From Takakia lepidozioides (taxonomy: Eukaryota > Streptophyta > Takakiopsida > Takakiales > Takakiaceae), in contig CM060734.1 of assembly GCA_030704615.1 (NCBI GenBank), positions 28,290,042 through 28,350,041 of the forward strand: a DNA stretch of 60,000 bases, written 5' to 3'. Each line of letters starts with the position of its first letter. Positions within the stretch are counted from its first letter, which is position 1. Below the pieces are notes generated by a model, which saw only the letters and a list, made by a program, of their open reading frames with translations, had not been told where the DNA came from and made no database searches. A program made the position numbers and the translations under genes. This document shows, piece by piece, positions 20,955 to 33,798 of this stretch.

Positions 20955-23900
20955 TTATCTCCGACCATGAGACCAGTTGCGGTTCAGGCCAGCAGGCTTG
21001 AAATGCGACTGTGGTCCCCTAGCTCGGGCGGGCCCTCCTTTGGGAAGCTCTGTCAAGTCCATAACTTGCACCACACGTTGCCTCTTTGCTGTACCCCCCC
21101 ATAAACCAGCACCCATCCTCTGTGTGAGGGAGAGAGATGACAAGCTACTTGAAAGTCAAAGATAGGTGCACATCTTAATAATATGAAAAAGAACAACATG
21201 CAGGAGTAGGGAACTGTAAGATAGGATTCTGATGCTGCAAGCCAGCATACCTGACCTAAGAACTTCTGCACAAATGCTGGAAAAATCTACCTCGCTCACA
21301 GGATAGGATAATTTGGAAGATAAGGGGGTTGTCACCAACCATTTTCTGCCTCCTGGTATCTCTCATGCAGTCTCCGCTTCGCTGCCTCAAGCCTTGCTGC
21401 CACGCTCATATCCTCAGGCTCTGCCTGCAATCTCTGCCACAAAGAAACACAAAGTAAGAAGGTAGAGACAGGCAGTTTTGACAAGTTACAGATCATCCAC
21501 AACACTTCCTGCCCCCTGGGTACTAGAATTCTGACATTGAATTACACATAAGGACGACTGTTCTGCTGAGCTCCCATGACTCAGCAAGACAAGCTTTACA
21601 AACTTATGGAGAGCGAGGTCTGAGATTTAGTACACAAGTGGGGCACTTCAGCATAATAGAGTGGACACTTATTTTCTTCAAGGGGTTGTTTAATATCAGC
21701 TGGTATGTTCCCAGATGTCATTCAAGAACACAAACTACTGCAAAATGACAATTGTCGACAATGTGTCGCGTTGATAACGCACACTCAAAGCTGTGCTCCG
21801 CAATTTCGAAAAGCTTCTTGTGTGGGATCCCCTCTTTGCTTTTTACTCTCTTTTAGATTTTCCATCAGTTTATCTGTCTCTGTTAAGACTCCCCTTGTAA
21901 CACTCTAATATAGAGCCTTATGAGAAAGATAAATAAAGGTTCTGTGGTTCTTATCTTGCCCTTCACTGGCAAATCATTGATCCAGGCAACACAGACAGAT
22001 AAAGTGCTCCTATGATTAGTCAGCTGTAAATCATGCTCACATAATTGGCAAAAGGAAAAGAATATGAGCATCAGGACCCTTAAGAAACTATAAAAGGGTC
22101 AAACACCAATATGAACAGAGCCTGAGATTGAGAGTTTCATACCGCAGGTTCAACTTTTGGTTTGTTCCCTGATGAACTTGATGGCCGTGTCTCTGACTTC
22201 CTGACAACCCCATTGCTGCCTCCCTTTGGTGGCAATGTTTTCCGGAGTGGCTTTCCTGGCCCAGAACTGCCACCAGCAGCATGGCTGAGCCCGTTAGCTG
22301 TTCTGCTAATCCCATTCATGCCATCTGCTGCTTTGTGTCCACTAGATACAACTTTGTAGTCTGCTTCGTAGCTGTCTGATGCAAAAACACTATTTTTCCC
22401 CTTCGTAACAAGCGAGTCAGGGCTGCTAGCCCTGACCACTCTGTCACGCTGCTCCCGTTTGCTAGATGGGGGTGCCATTTCCTCAGAAATGCCGTTGGAC
22501 GATGGAGGGCTAGGGCCTGACCCAGCCGCTGGTCATAAACCCAAAGCCATTGTCAGCATGGGTTAAGTTCAGGAGAGGAACCGGAAACTCTAAAAGTACA
22601 ATTAAAGCCCTCAACCTACAGTTCTCAATCACTTCACTTGGTCTTTCACTCAGACCAGGCAAGAAGACACATGCTTACTGCTTTTAGGTTATACAGCATG
22701 GCACATGGAGACTTCCCATCCGGAATCAGACTTGGAACCTAATGTAGTGATGATAGCAGAGGGAACATGGGACTCACATATGTCATCATCCATCAAGTCG
22801 TCGAAAAACTGCAAACCAACAAACCCCACAGGTGGGACAGCACAGATGTGAGAAGACATCCTGCAATCCTCATCAAGCTGTATCTGCACTGGAAAAACTA
22901 ATACAGCAGGAATGGAATGGCCCACTAGAAATGTAGAGACAAGGACAGAGAAAGGATACCTGGGACATCTCAAGGGAGGCCGTGCGTGCAGCAGCCAACA
23001 GAGCACCAGGGTCAAGTGGGGGAGATGGCAACCCATCTTCTTCATGCTCTGTTGGATCAGAACCTGACTCTGCAGCCACCAGAAGCCTCTGAGGTGGGCG
23101 TCTTGTCCAAGGAGCAAGATCAAAACCCATGAGAGAACAATCAACAGCAATGGTGTTGGCTATGTTGCTGTGTGTGCCCTGCAGCACTTCAGCTCACCGA
23201 CACTCCTGTTCAGCAAAATTCAAGTGCTACTGGCTGACCATGTAAGGAAATTCCAGCATATGACCATATCTTATGAACCATCTGAACCTACACTCTTTCG
23301 GTGCCTAAGCTCCAGATGGCTATTGCATCATCACGGTGGCCCACTTAGCAGGACACCTCATGTGAGTATGCAAAGAGGCGTTGACGACCTTTGAAACTAT
23401 CATAGGAAACGCACATTACCTGCCAAAGAGGCGGCAGCAACATCACCAGCGCTTTTTACCCACTCATCTACCAGCTCCTTCCATCCTCTGCAAAGAAATT
23501 CACTTGAATGTCAATGACTGGCTTACCCAAACATTCCCTCCCTCATTGGTGAAAATCCCTAGCCCAAGAAAAAGGTGAATTGGAGATGTTGTAGCTGCCT
23601 TTCGCCTTCACATCCAATAATGGTAAGGGTAAGGACAATCTTGAACATCCTAAACAAGCCTGAAAGGATGTAACCGACATAAAAAGGAAGTGTTATGTTT
23701 GCAGAAAACATTGATCTCCTGAGGAAAAAAACACCATTAACAATGAAGTGGTATCCAGAGTCACAATAAACAAAAGCCTACAAAATAGTGACACGGTGAC
23801 TTTCCTATAATAGCTGCCCAAAAGTTTTCGGCTACTCCGCGGTATCACATGGGTCAAGCTTCTTCCTGCATTCTATCTGGTTGAAGAAGAGAAGTATGAT

Positions 23901-25782
23901 GATAGGCAGTTTAGTAGAAATCAAACTGTCCACCAAAAATCCACTGGGTTCATATGGCCGGATTTACAGGTAAAATGTGGATGTGTAACTACCGATTGTT
24001 ATTGTAAAAATTTGAGGTGATGCTCCAAGACTCATCTCTGACATACACGTTTCAAATCAAACACAGAACATTGCTAAACTACTGTTCTATTACACTCAGA
24101 TTTCACATACCAACCTTCTATCCATCATGTTGCAGGTCGGTCCAAATACTGGGACTTGAAGGAACACATCCTTCCCCATGATTGCTTCGAAACAACGAAA
24201 AACTAGGGATTTTCAGCCATGCCAAGCATGTACAATTCCACAGAAAGAAGAGAGAATTTTTACTTGACTATTGACTTGACAAGTGATCGGACACGCTTGG
24301 AACCATGTTTGCGCAATGCATTCACTTCCTTGCCAATCTCAGTAGCCTGCATGAATCAGCCACAAAAATGACAACCATCGTTACAAACCTCGGGGTCATG
24401 AGCCACGTAGATCCTTTGCATGACATCAGCATTTGAAAGGACAAGTTTCTATTGACAATGTCAATAGACATATCCACACCACCCCTCTTTGGAGGACTTG
24501 CAAATCTGGACACTGGCTGTGGACATCTGCTGTAATGCCCATACCAGTATATTTACAGAGAACAAAGCTGAAGAAACAGTCGCACCTTCAATGCCTCCAC
24601 AGAAATGTTCATCTCCTGCAGTCGCTGCAAAAACCTCAAGAGCTCCTCCTCTGTCTGCATCATGCAGCATCAGCATACCCTAATAAGTTGAACCACCGTT
24701 GCTCAGATGACTCCAATCTCCCTACTAGTCACTCCCCCTCAAAAGCCACCAACCAAAGAAAGACCACAAGGCATATTCTGGCTATGGTCTCCAGTTCAAA
24801 TCTGCTTCAACAAGCTAAAACATGAATGCCCCATACAATTCCCGGTGTTCACAGGCCCCTCAATAATAAGATGTACTTTGTTAGAAAGAAGACCCCATCT
24901 CACCAACAACTTGCTTCTCTGAGCATTCAGACAAGCCTGAAGGTTACCACCTTGTCCCATCAATCTTCCAGGCAATGCTCACCAATTGAGTGGTAGAGTA
25001 AGAGCATTTCGTAGGTTCAGTGAGCTTTGTTATACTTAGATCCAGGTACAACCACAAGAGTAAGCATGGAAAGCAGTGGGTCCACAAACCCGGAAGAGTC
25101 TGTACACAATCCTGAAAGCTTCCGATGAAAGCAAGGTGACAACACAAGTTTCCCCCACACACTGCCCAAATATGCTACATTTACCAGAAGTGCCTCAGGC
25201 TTCACCACCCTCTTCAACCCCATGGCAGCCAATTATACAGTTCAGATCCCTAAGCCACAGCATAAAGGCATATCCCGAAATGGTACATCACTAGTCGCGC
25301 TAGAGACATCACTCTAAAGCACGGCAAAGCCTGATAGGGAGGTCATCCATGTGTGTTTCAGAGCAAATATGTACCTGTGTTGTATCTGCAATGCTGTCTT
25401 TGAGACCTAAAATCTGCTGCATTTGACGACTTTCCTCCTCTATTTCGTCCGTCAAAGCCTCCGCTTCATCGTACTCGCATGTGCCATCGGCATGCAGGTC
25501 CTCATTGTCACTGGGACCATGTCTGTCCTCTTCAAAATCTTCTTCCAACTTCCCATTGGACTTAGGTATAGGTGCATTGATAACATCAGATCGGCCTCCG
25601 CCATCGCAGTCGCCGGGCTTAGATTTCCGGGAGGATGGGGCAAAGAGCTTCTCAGCAAATCCATCCCTTCTTGTGCGCAGTTCATCGGGGAAGTCCAAGG
25701 CTGCTATGTCCAAAGCATGCTCGATCACTGTCCAGATATCGGCACCCGCTCCATCAAAAAACTTGCGCCATCGCTTATTCAT
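20955..25782 (-). CDS. MED26: Mediator subunit 26 (TFIIS N-domain protein), nine exons
   Basis: Host gene for a Mediator complex subunit that links RNA polymerase II to elongation factors in the nucleus. Coding exons, minus strand: 25782-25375, 24654-24586, 24346-24264, 23487-23420, 23069-22960, 22808-22778, 22528-22143, 21433-21340, 21088-20955. All introns are GT-AG, and the exons sum to 1,383 bp (460 residues plus stop) with phases that match at every junction. Exon 1 begins MNKRWRKFFDGAGADIWTVI and has an acidic tail. Exons 2-4 form the LW/TFIIS N-terminal domain: ELLRFLQRLQEMNISVEALK, ATEIGKEVNALRKH, GWKELVDEWV. Exon 7 is a Ser/Pro/Gly-rich linker. The C-terminus carries ARLEAAKRRLHERYQEAEN and AKRQRVVQVMDLTELPKG, the signature ending of plant MED26 proteins. 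No stops or frameshifts were found, in contrast to its neighbours. Start chosen at the only suitable Met of the conserved N-terminus. Confidence 0.93.
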
Positions 25783-26930
25783 GGCCTACACTCTATCTAT
25801 GATTCTCCCCCTCCGCCCACTAAGCTACTGACGGCAAACGAAGCGGGCCCACAATCAACAGCTCACCCTTGTTGTCCCCCTGCTAATATCCCTATGGTCC
25901 TAGAGCGTCGAGTACTGGTGTCGTCGACCAGAATGGTGATTAGTTATGTCCTCGACCAAGTGTTCAGAAGAGACCCGCAAAATTTACAGAGATGAATTGT
26001 GACCAGTAGCACCACAACCTCGCGGAAGCTATACAGCGAACCGAATCTAACCACCGCAATTGACCATGGGCATTCAGGACTAAAATTTTCCCGATACGAT
26101 GTCAGCACCGGCAACCAAACGCCGCTCACAACAACCACAGGCCACTCATCATTCTATCCCATCCTCCTCCAAATTCGATACATTGCAATTGAGCACACGT
26201 TCAAATCGAGGGAACCCCCAGACTTTACGTAGTACCCCAGATGTCAGCTGCTAATTTTGAACCGCACCTCAAAGCTCACCACTCAAGCGATCACAGAGCA
26301 ACACAAAAGCCACCAATTTACCACCAAAAGGCGTCAACCCAACGAGCCTCAGACGGATTCCCGCACCCCTGCACTAGGCTGCTCCTACAAACACCGGCAG
26401 CCCAAGTGCGCAGCGCAGGTTAGATCGTGGCGACCCCCACAGCCTGACCCAAGAGACGACCTCTTCTTCTTCCACCTCAGTTGAGCTCATTAACGAGATA
26501 CCACGCGATCCCTTGTCCTCGCTCAGGATGCCACAGCCAAGAAGCAATCGCTTCGCTCTCCGCACGAAGAAAGGATGGGCCAGCGCGCGCACAGCCCCCG
26601 CAGCAAGCCCGTTGGTCGCCGCACCATGCCATGCATGGTGGACCTGGTCCTTGAACACGTGCCTCCAGCTCGCTGCGTGGATCCATGTATCCATCCATGC
26701 CGTGCCATATCATGCCCGCACATGCGAAACGCCAGCCGCGTGGATGGCAGCTGCCCCACCTCGGCCGCATCCACCCATCACTACGTTCATCTCTTCCTCG
26801 TACAGTTTCGGCCCGGACGGCGGATCTGGGATGGATGTCGTCTGCGGCGGCGACGGGAGAGGATGAACAACATGCGCCCCCCAACAATAATTTTTTTTTT
26901 TTAAGTTCCGGAGATTGGGGGTGTGAAAAC
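25783..26930. other. Upstream region of MED26
   Basis: Likely promoter and 5' UTR. Several overlapping ORFs on both strands at 26374-26900 reflect high GC content and show no recognisable domain. A run of A/T at 26888-26901 is low complexity. Confidence 0.45.
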
Positions 26931-27560
26931 TATGGTGTGATCAGTCCATCCGTGGAATGGACCTTTTACTTACTTTGAATTTCCGACATCACAATCACCA
27001 CACGAATTTCGATCAAAATTGGTCCAAAGAAAGTCATTGGTCCGGGTGGAAGAGACTGCGAGGGTGAAAACTGCGGTGTACACCGTCACAATTCTTTATT
27101 TGGGATTCCAGATATGTCATTCACAATACAAGTTGGTCCGACGAAACTCATGGGTCCGGGTCGAAGTTTATCTGGTTCTTCTTCCTAGTCAAGAGAAGAC
27201 CACAAGACTTGCAAAAACGATGCACACGGAAAGTATAACATATGATAGCACAAAGCGTGTTTTTGGCAGTTTGTGCGCATATATTGCGCACGACAGGAGG
27301 ATGAATGAATGGGAAAATATTGATGAGATGTGGATGAGAGTCGTGTCTCGGCGTGAAGGTTCCTAGGTTTGGTCGGTGGGGAGTCAAACAAGGCAGCCTT
27401 GGCTAGCCTGCCCGGTGTATTGCACTCTTGCCGTCCGAGTTGCCAATTAGCCCCCTCCAAGACTGAAAATAAACTCTATCTAGAAGGAAGCTTGGAGGTA
27501 GGCAAGCCTCTCTATAATGGTGTCCTCCCAGTGCTACACACCACGCATGCTTCTGAACTC
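26931..27560. other. Unassigned spacer
   Basis: Contains a partial direct repeat (TTGGTCC ... GGTCCGGGT near 27020 and 27131) but no supported gene. Confidence 0.35.
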
Positions 27561-27870
27561 GGTGCTTAATGCGTGACACAGTACCTTGATTGTTATAATG
27601 TTGCTAAACATGCTACCATCTTCTAGGCATACTTGAATACAAGGTGCTTTACTAACAATAAACTCTCCTCCCAACCTCGTAGACACCACAACACTCGTGG
27701 TTCTTTTTCCCTGAGCTCTAACCTTTCAGACTTGAAGAATCACAACTAGATTTACCCCTTAACATGTAATTGATTGCTAAGGAGTTATGTCCTTTCAGGT
27801 TCTAGCCAATCAACCAATTAGACAATAATTGATAGATAGTTAATATTCTCAATACTCCCACTAACTAACA
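27561..27870 (-). repeat. Probable copia 3' LTR fragment
   Basis: On the minus strand, TGTTAGTTAGTGGGAGTATT begins at 27870, 37 bp after the copia RNase H stop and preceded by purine-rich AGGATCTGAGAAGC. This is the expected place and style of a copia 3' LTR. The far end was not identified. Confidence 0.55.
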
Positions 27871-27909
27871 ATTATTGCTTCTCAGATCCTGGGACTTTGT
27901 CTTCTTAGC

Positions 27910-28283
27910 TCAACACCCCTGTTGTTCCTTGAACTTGATGTGCTTTAGCTTCGATAAGCTTTTGGTAAGCATATCAGCAACCATATCTTCAGTGCTGCAA
28001 TATTTCAGCTCTACGTCCCCACTCCCAATTTTCTCCTGTACACAATGATATTATATCTCAATGTGCTTGGTTTGGGCATGAAACTTTGGATTTCGGGATA
28101 GCACAATGCACCTCTGATTATGACACCAGATCGGCGTTGGACTTGTTTGAGTTTGACCCATGTCATTCATTAGCTTTTGTAACCATATAGCATCCTTGGA
28201 GGCTCGTGTAGAAGCCATATACTCCGCCTTGGTACTAGATAGTGCACTTACATTTTGTCTTCTACTCCAGCTTATAGCTCCTG
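27910..28283 (-). pseudogene. Ty1/copia RNase H fragment
   Basis: Read on the minus strand: SGAISWSRRQNVSALSSTKAEYMAS, a segment with HAQTKHIEI, then GDVELKYCSTEDMVADMLTKSL, the end of a copia polyprotein, with the stop at 27912-27910. One internal stop after HIEI marks it as dead. The upstream integrase and reverse transcriptase are missing, so it is a 3' remnant. Confidence 0.88.
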
Positions 28284-29008
28284 AGGCAAGAAGAAATAAT
28301 AGTCAATAGTCGATCTCTTGCTATCAAGTTCTCTTGCCCAATCAGAAATCGTAGTATCCTTCTAGCCGTAGTACACTCACCTCAACTCCACAGTGAACAG
28401 TAACATTACAGAGAAAGCAAGAATGTCTTGTTCTTAGCTTGTCAAAGTGGGCTATTTCCAGACATTTGCCAGAAATATTGCAGATGCAGTAAACCCTGTC
28501 TCCTTATCCTGATGCCTAACCCATCTTCAAGAGGATAGCAATATGTCTGTATTTTTCTCTTCTTCAATGAGCATGCATGGTCCAGTTTGCAGGTATTCTT
28601 TGTAGAATGATGCTGATCCTTAAGTTAGAAGGAATTTTCTACTTCGTTCTATGTGGTTAAGGTTCTCGATTTCCACCCTGCTCCACAACTTTCTCATGAG
28701 AGTATGCTACATATATATTCTTGTTGTGGTTTCTATGAAATATTACTGTTGGAGGACGATTTTTCAAATTCTTGATGCAGGGAGATAGTGGCAGGTTGTC
28801 AAAAGGAAGAGGTCTTACAGAGAAAGGGGTAAAGAAAAAAAAAAAAATAGTCGTGGGATGCCCAATGGTTCAAAGGTACACAGGTAGAGATTTGGGGCGA
28901 AGGGAAAGAGCCAGATGCTAATACCTTTTGTTTTAATACTACAAAAAATTTGTAGTTGTCTGTTAAGGAACTTGAAGGGATGGCAGCTTTCAAACCAACG
29001 ACGCTACC
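28284..29008. other. Spacer between copia remnant and MULE B
   Basis: AT-rich with an A run at 28837-28848. No supported gene. Confidence 0.4.
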
Positions 29009-29170
29009 GCGTGAGCCTGGCGCGTGAGCGTGTGAGCGTACGCTCACACAATGATGACATGGCGTGAGCCTACGCTCACGCTGCTGACATGGCGCTGATG
29101 CTGACGTGGCGTGAGCCTGGTCCAGGTCATGCCACGTCACCACAAAGAAGGTGGGCCTATAACCGTGGAG
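29009..29170. repeat. MULE B left terminal repeat
   Basis: GCGTGAGCCTGGCGCGTGAG at the outside, then repeated GCGTGAGC, CGCTCAC and GACATGGC motifs, and CCTATAACCGTGGA at the inner border. Confidence 0.75.
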
Positions 29171-29235
29171 CCCCCAACTGCTGATTTCACCACATGAAGG
29201 TGAAACGGATGAAGGGTTTTGGGCTTCTGGAGTTC

Positions 29236-29472
29236 AACCTTCTGTTAACAGGAGCTTCATTTCGTAGAACTGAAATGAACCTCGTGTCGACACAAGGGGG
29301 ATTTGGAGAACTTCAACAAAACCTTGTGTTAACACAAGGTTGTTTTCCTGGAACAAAAATGAACTTCGTGTTGACACGATGTTGTTTTCTGAGAACTAAA
29401 ATCATCCTTGTGTCAACACAAGGAGGATTTGGAGAACTTCAAGTAAACCTCGTGTTGAGACGAGGTTGATTT
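29236..29472. repeat. Palindrome array, family B, subterminal
   Basis: Six palindromes near 29240, 29281, 29320, 29367, 29406 and 29448 with arms like AACCTTGTGT and ACACAAGGTT around TA, TG, CA or CG. They are spaced about 40 bp apart and joined by related linkers (GGAGAACTTCAA, TTTTCCTGGAAC). They lie just inside the left terminal repeat, downstream of the transposase gene, and are variants of the palindromes in the introns at 34318-37390. Confidence 0.85.
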
Positions 29473-29649
29473 GATCATCTGTCTATCTGAAGGTAGTTTC
29501 TTGTGTTTGCTAATGAAAAGAGAATGACAAACCAATGCGACAAATGCATTGACCCACGCATAGCAAAGATGTTAGACGTCATACATTGAGAGTCACTGGA
29601 CTTGAACAGTCATTCCATTACAAGTTGTAGTCAAGGAAAACACCGATTT

Positions 29650-32600
29650 TTATGGGCTTGTATCCCGCTGTAGAAGTGTGTTGACTTCGTTGAAACTCAT
29701 AGTGGCTTGGTGAATGAAGAAGTCGCGCTTTGGATCACAAACCATCCTTCTCAAGAAGACGAAGTAAAGGTGTTTGCACGGTATGAACTTCCCTCTCTTT
29801 CCCAAACTACTTGAAAGCATACCAACAAAATCTGGACATGTACAATTGGGAAAATTGGAAACAGTGATTTCGTACGTCCTGTCCTGCAGCGCAGATGCGG
29901 ATGAGATCATGGTGAAGACCCGACCATACCCTGGATCAGGCACTTCCATTGTTCCCGCAACACGAGCGTGAAGCATTCTGGCGGACTCAATTTTGCCGTA
30001 GTGTTCTGCGGTTGGAGGGAATCGTCGAACAAGCTTCCCGTTCCGTCTGGTTGGCCACAAGTGAGCGTCAGGCGGAGGTACCCGTGAACCGCTTCCACTT
30101 GAAGCACCTTCACATGCAATGGAATGTCTAGCTAGGGAGAAACCCGCCTCTTCCAGCATTGCAATCTCTCGGTGAGTGAGACCTGTGCCCATCTTCACAG
30201 GCCACACGGTTGGTGGAGTAGGCTTCCTTACCACGGAAGGCCTCACTGTACCATGCACACATCTCCCACAATCGTCAGCGCAGAACCAGAACTTGTGGTT
30301 CTTTGCCTCGCCTTGTCCGTAAGGGAGAAACAAACCCGTGAATGTAGGAGCTGCAGTGCGTTCTTTCCCTCTGGAGATTAATGATGTACATTTTTCATGA
30401 TTGGTGGCCCTGATCGCCGCGCATTTCACACGAGATCCAGCACTTGTGCGTTCTATATGCCAAACCTCGTCCAAGCCCATGGACTCGATTATATGCGGCA
30501 CCACGTTCTGGTCTTCAACCATTGCAGTGACAATGCTTGATGCAGGGGTCCGGTCTGGGCCAGAGTAGCCCTCACCTGTGGATGTTCCGCAATTCCATCT
30601 CTGATCCAAGGGAACACGTGGGCGTCGAGAAGTTCACCCTGTCCGGCCTATGGGAATCTGCATCCGATCCGGGAGGGGTGTCCAATTTCCGTTTGCAAGA
30701 CCCGAATCTCTCTTCGCCTTCCAGATGGGGAACTCTTCCCACGAGAGGGGTGCCATCTGCACATATGCTCACTGCCCGCGCTATTTTGCTGGGATCCCCT
30801 CATCTTCCAGCTGCCCGCAACATCAACTCGCTCCTGTCCGGACCTTTGCCACCAAGGCCACCCCTCAAGAATGACCTATATCTGGTTTGCTGCTGCAGAG
30901 CACGAATGAGGTCATCGGCCGTCGCCGCATACAAATCTCTCCCTTTTTTGCCGGATTGCTGCAACCAGCATTGTGCACTGTCTCTGCAAGATTGCAAGAA
31001 GGCATGTCCGCCATCTCCTCAATGGACATATGCTGCAAGGAAAAAAAACAGAAAGCCGATATTAGGATTGGACCCTGAAAGATATATCCGAAGCACCCAA
31101 ACGAAGGTGAATACAAACCACTCACCGTTGTCATGGCCGCTCCCCACTGTCGGTAACGGAAGTGCCAAAATGCGAACCAGTCTTGCAATGCCCTCATGCT
31201 GTCCTCCGATGCCGCTCCAGATGAGTACCACCAGGCACGAATTGTCTGGAACAATGTATTCGCTTCCCCCATAGTTTTGGCGTCCTTGTACTGGTTGCAC
31301 AGTTGGCGATGCATAGTCTGCATATCTGGCTTGATGTATGTCTTTGTGTGTTTGTCCAGGGATTGTGTCTAATGGAAAAGACATGTACGTTCTCTTCCAG
31401 GCATTGGCACTTTTGGGTCTCCCGTCCCGAACACAATGCGGACAGCGTTGAAGTTAGCTTGAGCACTATCGGCCATGAAACCAACGAAATTGGGAGATGG
31501 GAGACCATTGGAGGCCATAACTCGAATGAGAGCTTCCCACATGAGCTGTTGTGAATCTGTGTCCTCTGACTGCATGTCACACACTGCAATTGTCATGACC
31601 CGCTGGTACACAGGGTCGTAAACATGACATGCCATTGTGGTCCAGTCTTTAACCCTCTTGACATGATCGAACATAAGGAAGCAGTTGCCAAGATCACCAC
31701 CCTTCTGCATACGTTTAACCAGGCTGACCCCGCTGCCCTCACCTTTTGTGGACATTTTGAACAAGAACACTTTCCTGGCTCCTTGTCCCGGGAAAACGCT
31801 GTCTTGGATGTAGTCATACATGCTCCTTTTCTTCAAATCCATAATATTGTCCATATAACCTCGGCTCCCAGAGCCCATTCTTAAAGCGTTCACCTGATTC
31901 CTAATGTTTGGAGAAGTCAAAGTTGAGAAATGGTCTATAACAGTGTCCAAAGCCAATCCCTCCAGTATTCCTCCAACCGAATTTGATGCACACAGAATAC
32001 GGCTTTCCAGAAAGGACTTGCTCGCCCCCATGGCAATTGCAGATGTGGTTCCAGTTGGATTGGTATCCAACTCTTGCCTTATCAGACGCGAGACTGTGTC
32101 AACGCTCTCCCTATAATCCCCCTTGGACACAGGGTGGTTGTGAAAATCGAAATGGACACAGGCTCTAGTCAGGGTTTTGAATCGATGCACCACATAATAC
32201 ATTCTGGCGCCACACAAAGCAAGGCAGCAAGGTGGTACCCTACAGAACTTGCACACAAAAGTGTTACTATATGGTGGTGTCCCCCCAGGCTTGAATGGAT
32301 TCTCACTGACACCATCCCATTCGCTTTGGTTTTGCACACCTGACAATGCGAGTGTCTGCATTTCATGTTCTCGCATTTCAGGTGCCCATTACAGACTGTT
32401 CGCCTGAATATGAGTTTGTCGTTGTTGTGAATATTGGAGGTTTTTGTGCGGCACCAAGGGTGCCCATCGTGCTTTTTGTCCATTCCTTCCAGGAGACTAG
32501 AAATGCCCCCAAGCGACCAGGAGGAGGCAGCTCGAAAACAGTATTACCATCAAAAGATTCCGGCAAGAATGCCACCCTCTGAATATTGAAAGTGCGCCAG

Positions 32601-33094
32601 TCTATCCCCCTCAACTCACTCTTGAATCCTGCCATCCCTCCCATGGCTTTCAGTTTAGGAATGACACTGGTGATCTCCTCCACATCTGCTTCTACAGGTG
32701 GACATGGCTGATCCACGGGCGGTATTGCACATGTGTCATCGGAGGATGAGTCCGAAAGCTCAACTACAGTGTTAACGGTACTCGTCTCCTTCTTGACAAC
32801 CACGGGTGTTTTCTCCTGGGCCACTGATGCTGTCGTGCCAGGAGTAACGAAAGATCCTGCAGACTGTCTCAGAGGGGCACTGAGCACCCTGTATCTGCCT
32901 GGAGGCACTCTCCATTGTGTGGCTGGTGCAGTATGCGAAGGTTTCTGGAACACGTACTTGAGCAGTTTTCCATTGGCATCGTACACTTCCCTTTGAAGGA
33001 ATAGAGTTCCATTTTCCAACCGAAACTGCGTTGCGAGGACGTGTTCATGCACCAGCGCAAAACCATCATCTTCCACCTCGTAAGAAAATGGCAC
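29650..33094 (-). pseudogene. MULE-type transposase with SWIM zinc finger, locus B
   Basis: The cut-and-paste enzyme of the element. In order on the minus strand: N-terminal region from 33094 (MPFSYEVEDDGF) with an acidic linker; a Cys/His-rich DNA-binding segment (DGHPWCRTKTS, CNGHLKCENMKC, CKFCRVPPCC, HFDFHNHPV, about 32480-32110); the DDE core with Asp in CFLMFDHVKRVKDWTTMA (about 31680), Asp in FVGFMADSAQANFNAVRIVF (about 31470) and CLFHW; then SSGAASEDSMRALQDWFAFW (about 31190), a GTGAGT-TTGCAG intron near 31125-31036, LAETVHNA, and the SWIM finger (NCTCPDF ... CKHLYFVFL, about 29840-29765). Breaks: TGG to TAG at 31371-31369, frame changes near 32490, 32380 and 30990. The C-terminal 319 residues (30609-29650) are open. 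Family assignment rests on the DDE and SWIM layout. Confidence 0.85.
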
Positions 33095-33798
33095 AGGGTG
33101 GTCCTCACTAAGAAGTCCGCGTCAAGGGAGCCCATGGCCTGGGAGGCCATATGTCGATGTTGCTTCAGAAAGTAGAGTTCACAGTCCGACGGTGCTTGTG
33201 AATGCAAATTGTGTGGGAGCGGAGTTTTTGGCGTCCTCACAGAGAATTGCATGTATCGCTCCGGCTTGCAGATCTCCTAACGCGGGTTTCCACTTTTGTG
33301 AAATGTCTCCCCATGCAAACCAAGCGCATGGTCACAGAGTGCCCAAATACGGAGTACTTAATGTCAGCCCTAATCCTAGAATCCAACTGTTTTTTCACAA
33401 GTGCCCCACCAGTGCATCGTTGACAGATTGACTAACAGAGCCGCCGTTTGGTTGTCATGTCAGAGAGCCCAGAAGAGATGCCCATTTCCATTTAATTTTA
33501 ACGGCACCTGCACCGCTGTACAACTGTACATACTTGACATTCCTTTGGAACATGCCAGAATAATGAACTTTTTCAGATGGGAGGTGATTAGACCCCAACG
33601 GTTTTTGAATGGATGAGGATCCAATGATCTCCGCCGATATTTCATAACGATTAGATGGACACGTGTTCGCCATGCATGTGGAATGAGTCAGTGGCGCACT
33701 GAGCGAACATCTTGGCGTTGAAGGCCTTGCGATGAACCTCCCATAGTCCTCTTTTTTCCCTCTTCTCGTTATTGTCTTTGCAACCCTGGATTCTGCAG
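33095..33798. promoter_or_regulatory. Divergent intergenic region of MULE B
   Basis: About 700 bp between the transposase start (minus) and the first recognised exon of the ParB-methyltransferase gene (plus). It should hold both promoters and a first, unrecognised exon of the plus-strand gene, because the exon at 33799 follows an acceptor (TTCTGCAG) and has no suitable ATG. No operator-like palindrome of family B was seen here. Confidence 0.5.

Noticed and set aside
26374-26904. Several overlapping ORFs upstream of MED26
   Set aside because: They overlap on both strands in GC-rich sequence and none has a recognisable domain.
29650-33094. Host FAR1/SWIM transcription factor
   Set aside because: The gene lies inside terminal repeats, has the MULE DDE pattern, exists in two damaged copies with the same partner and has several breaks, so it is a transposon gene.
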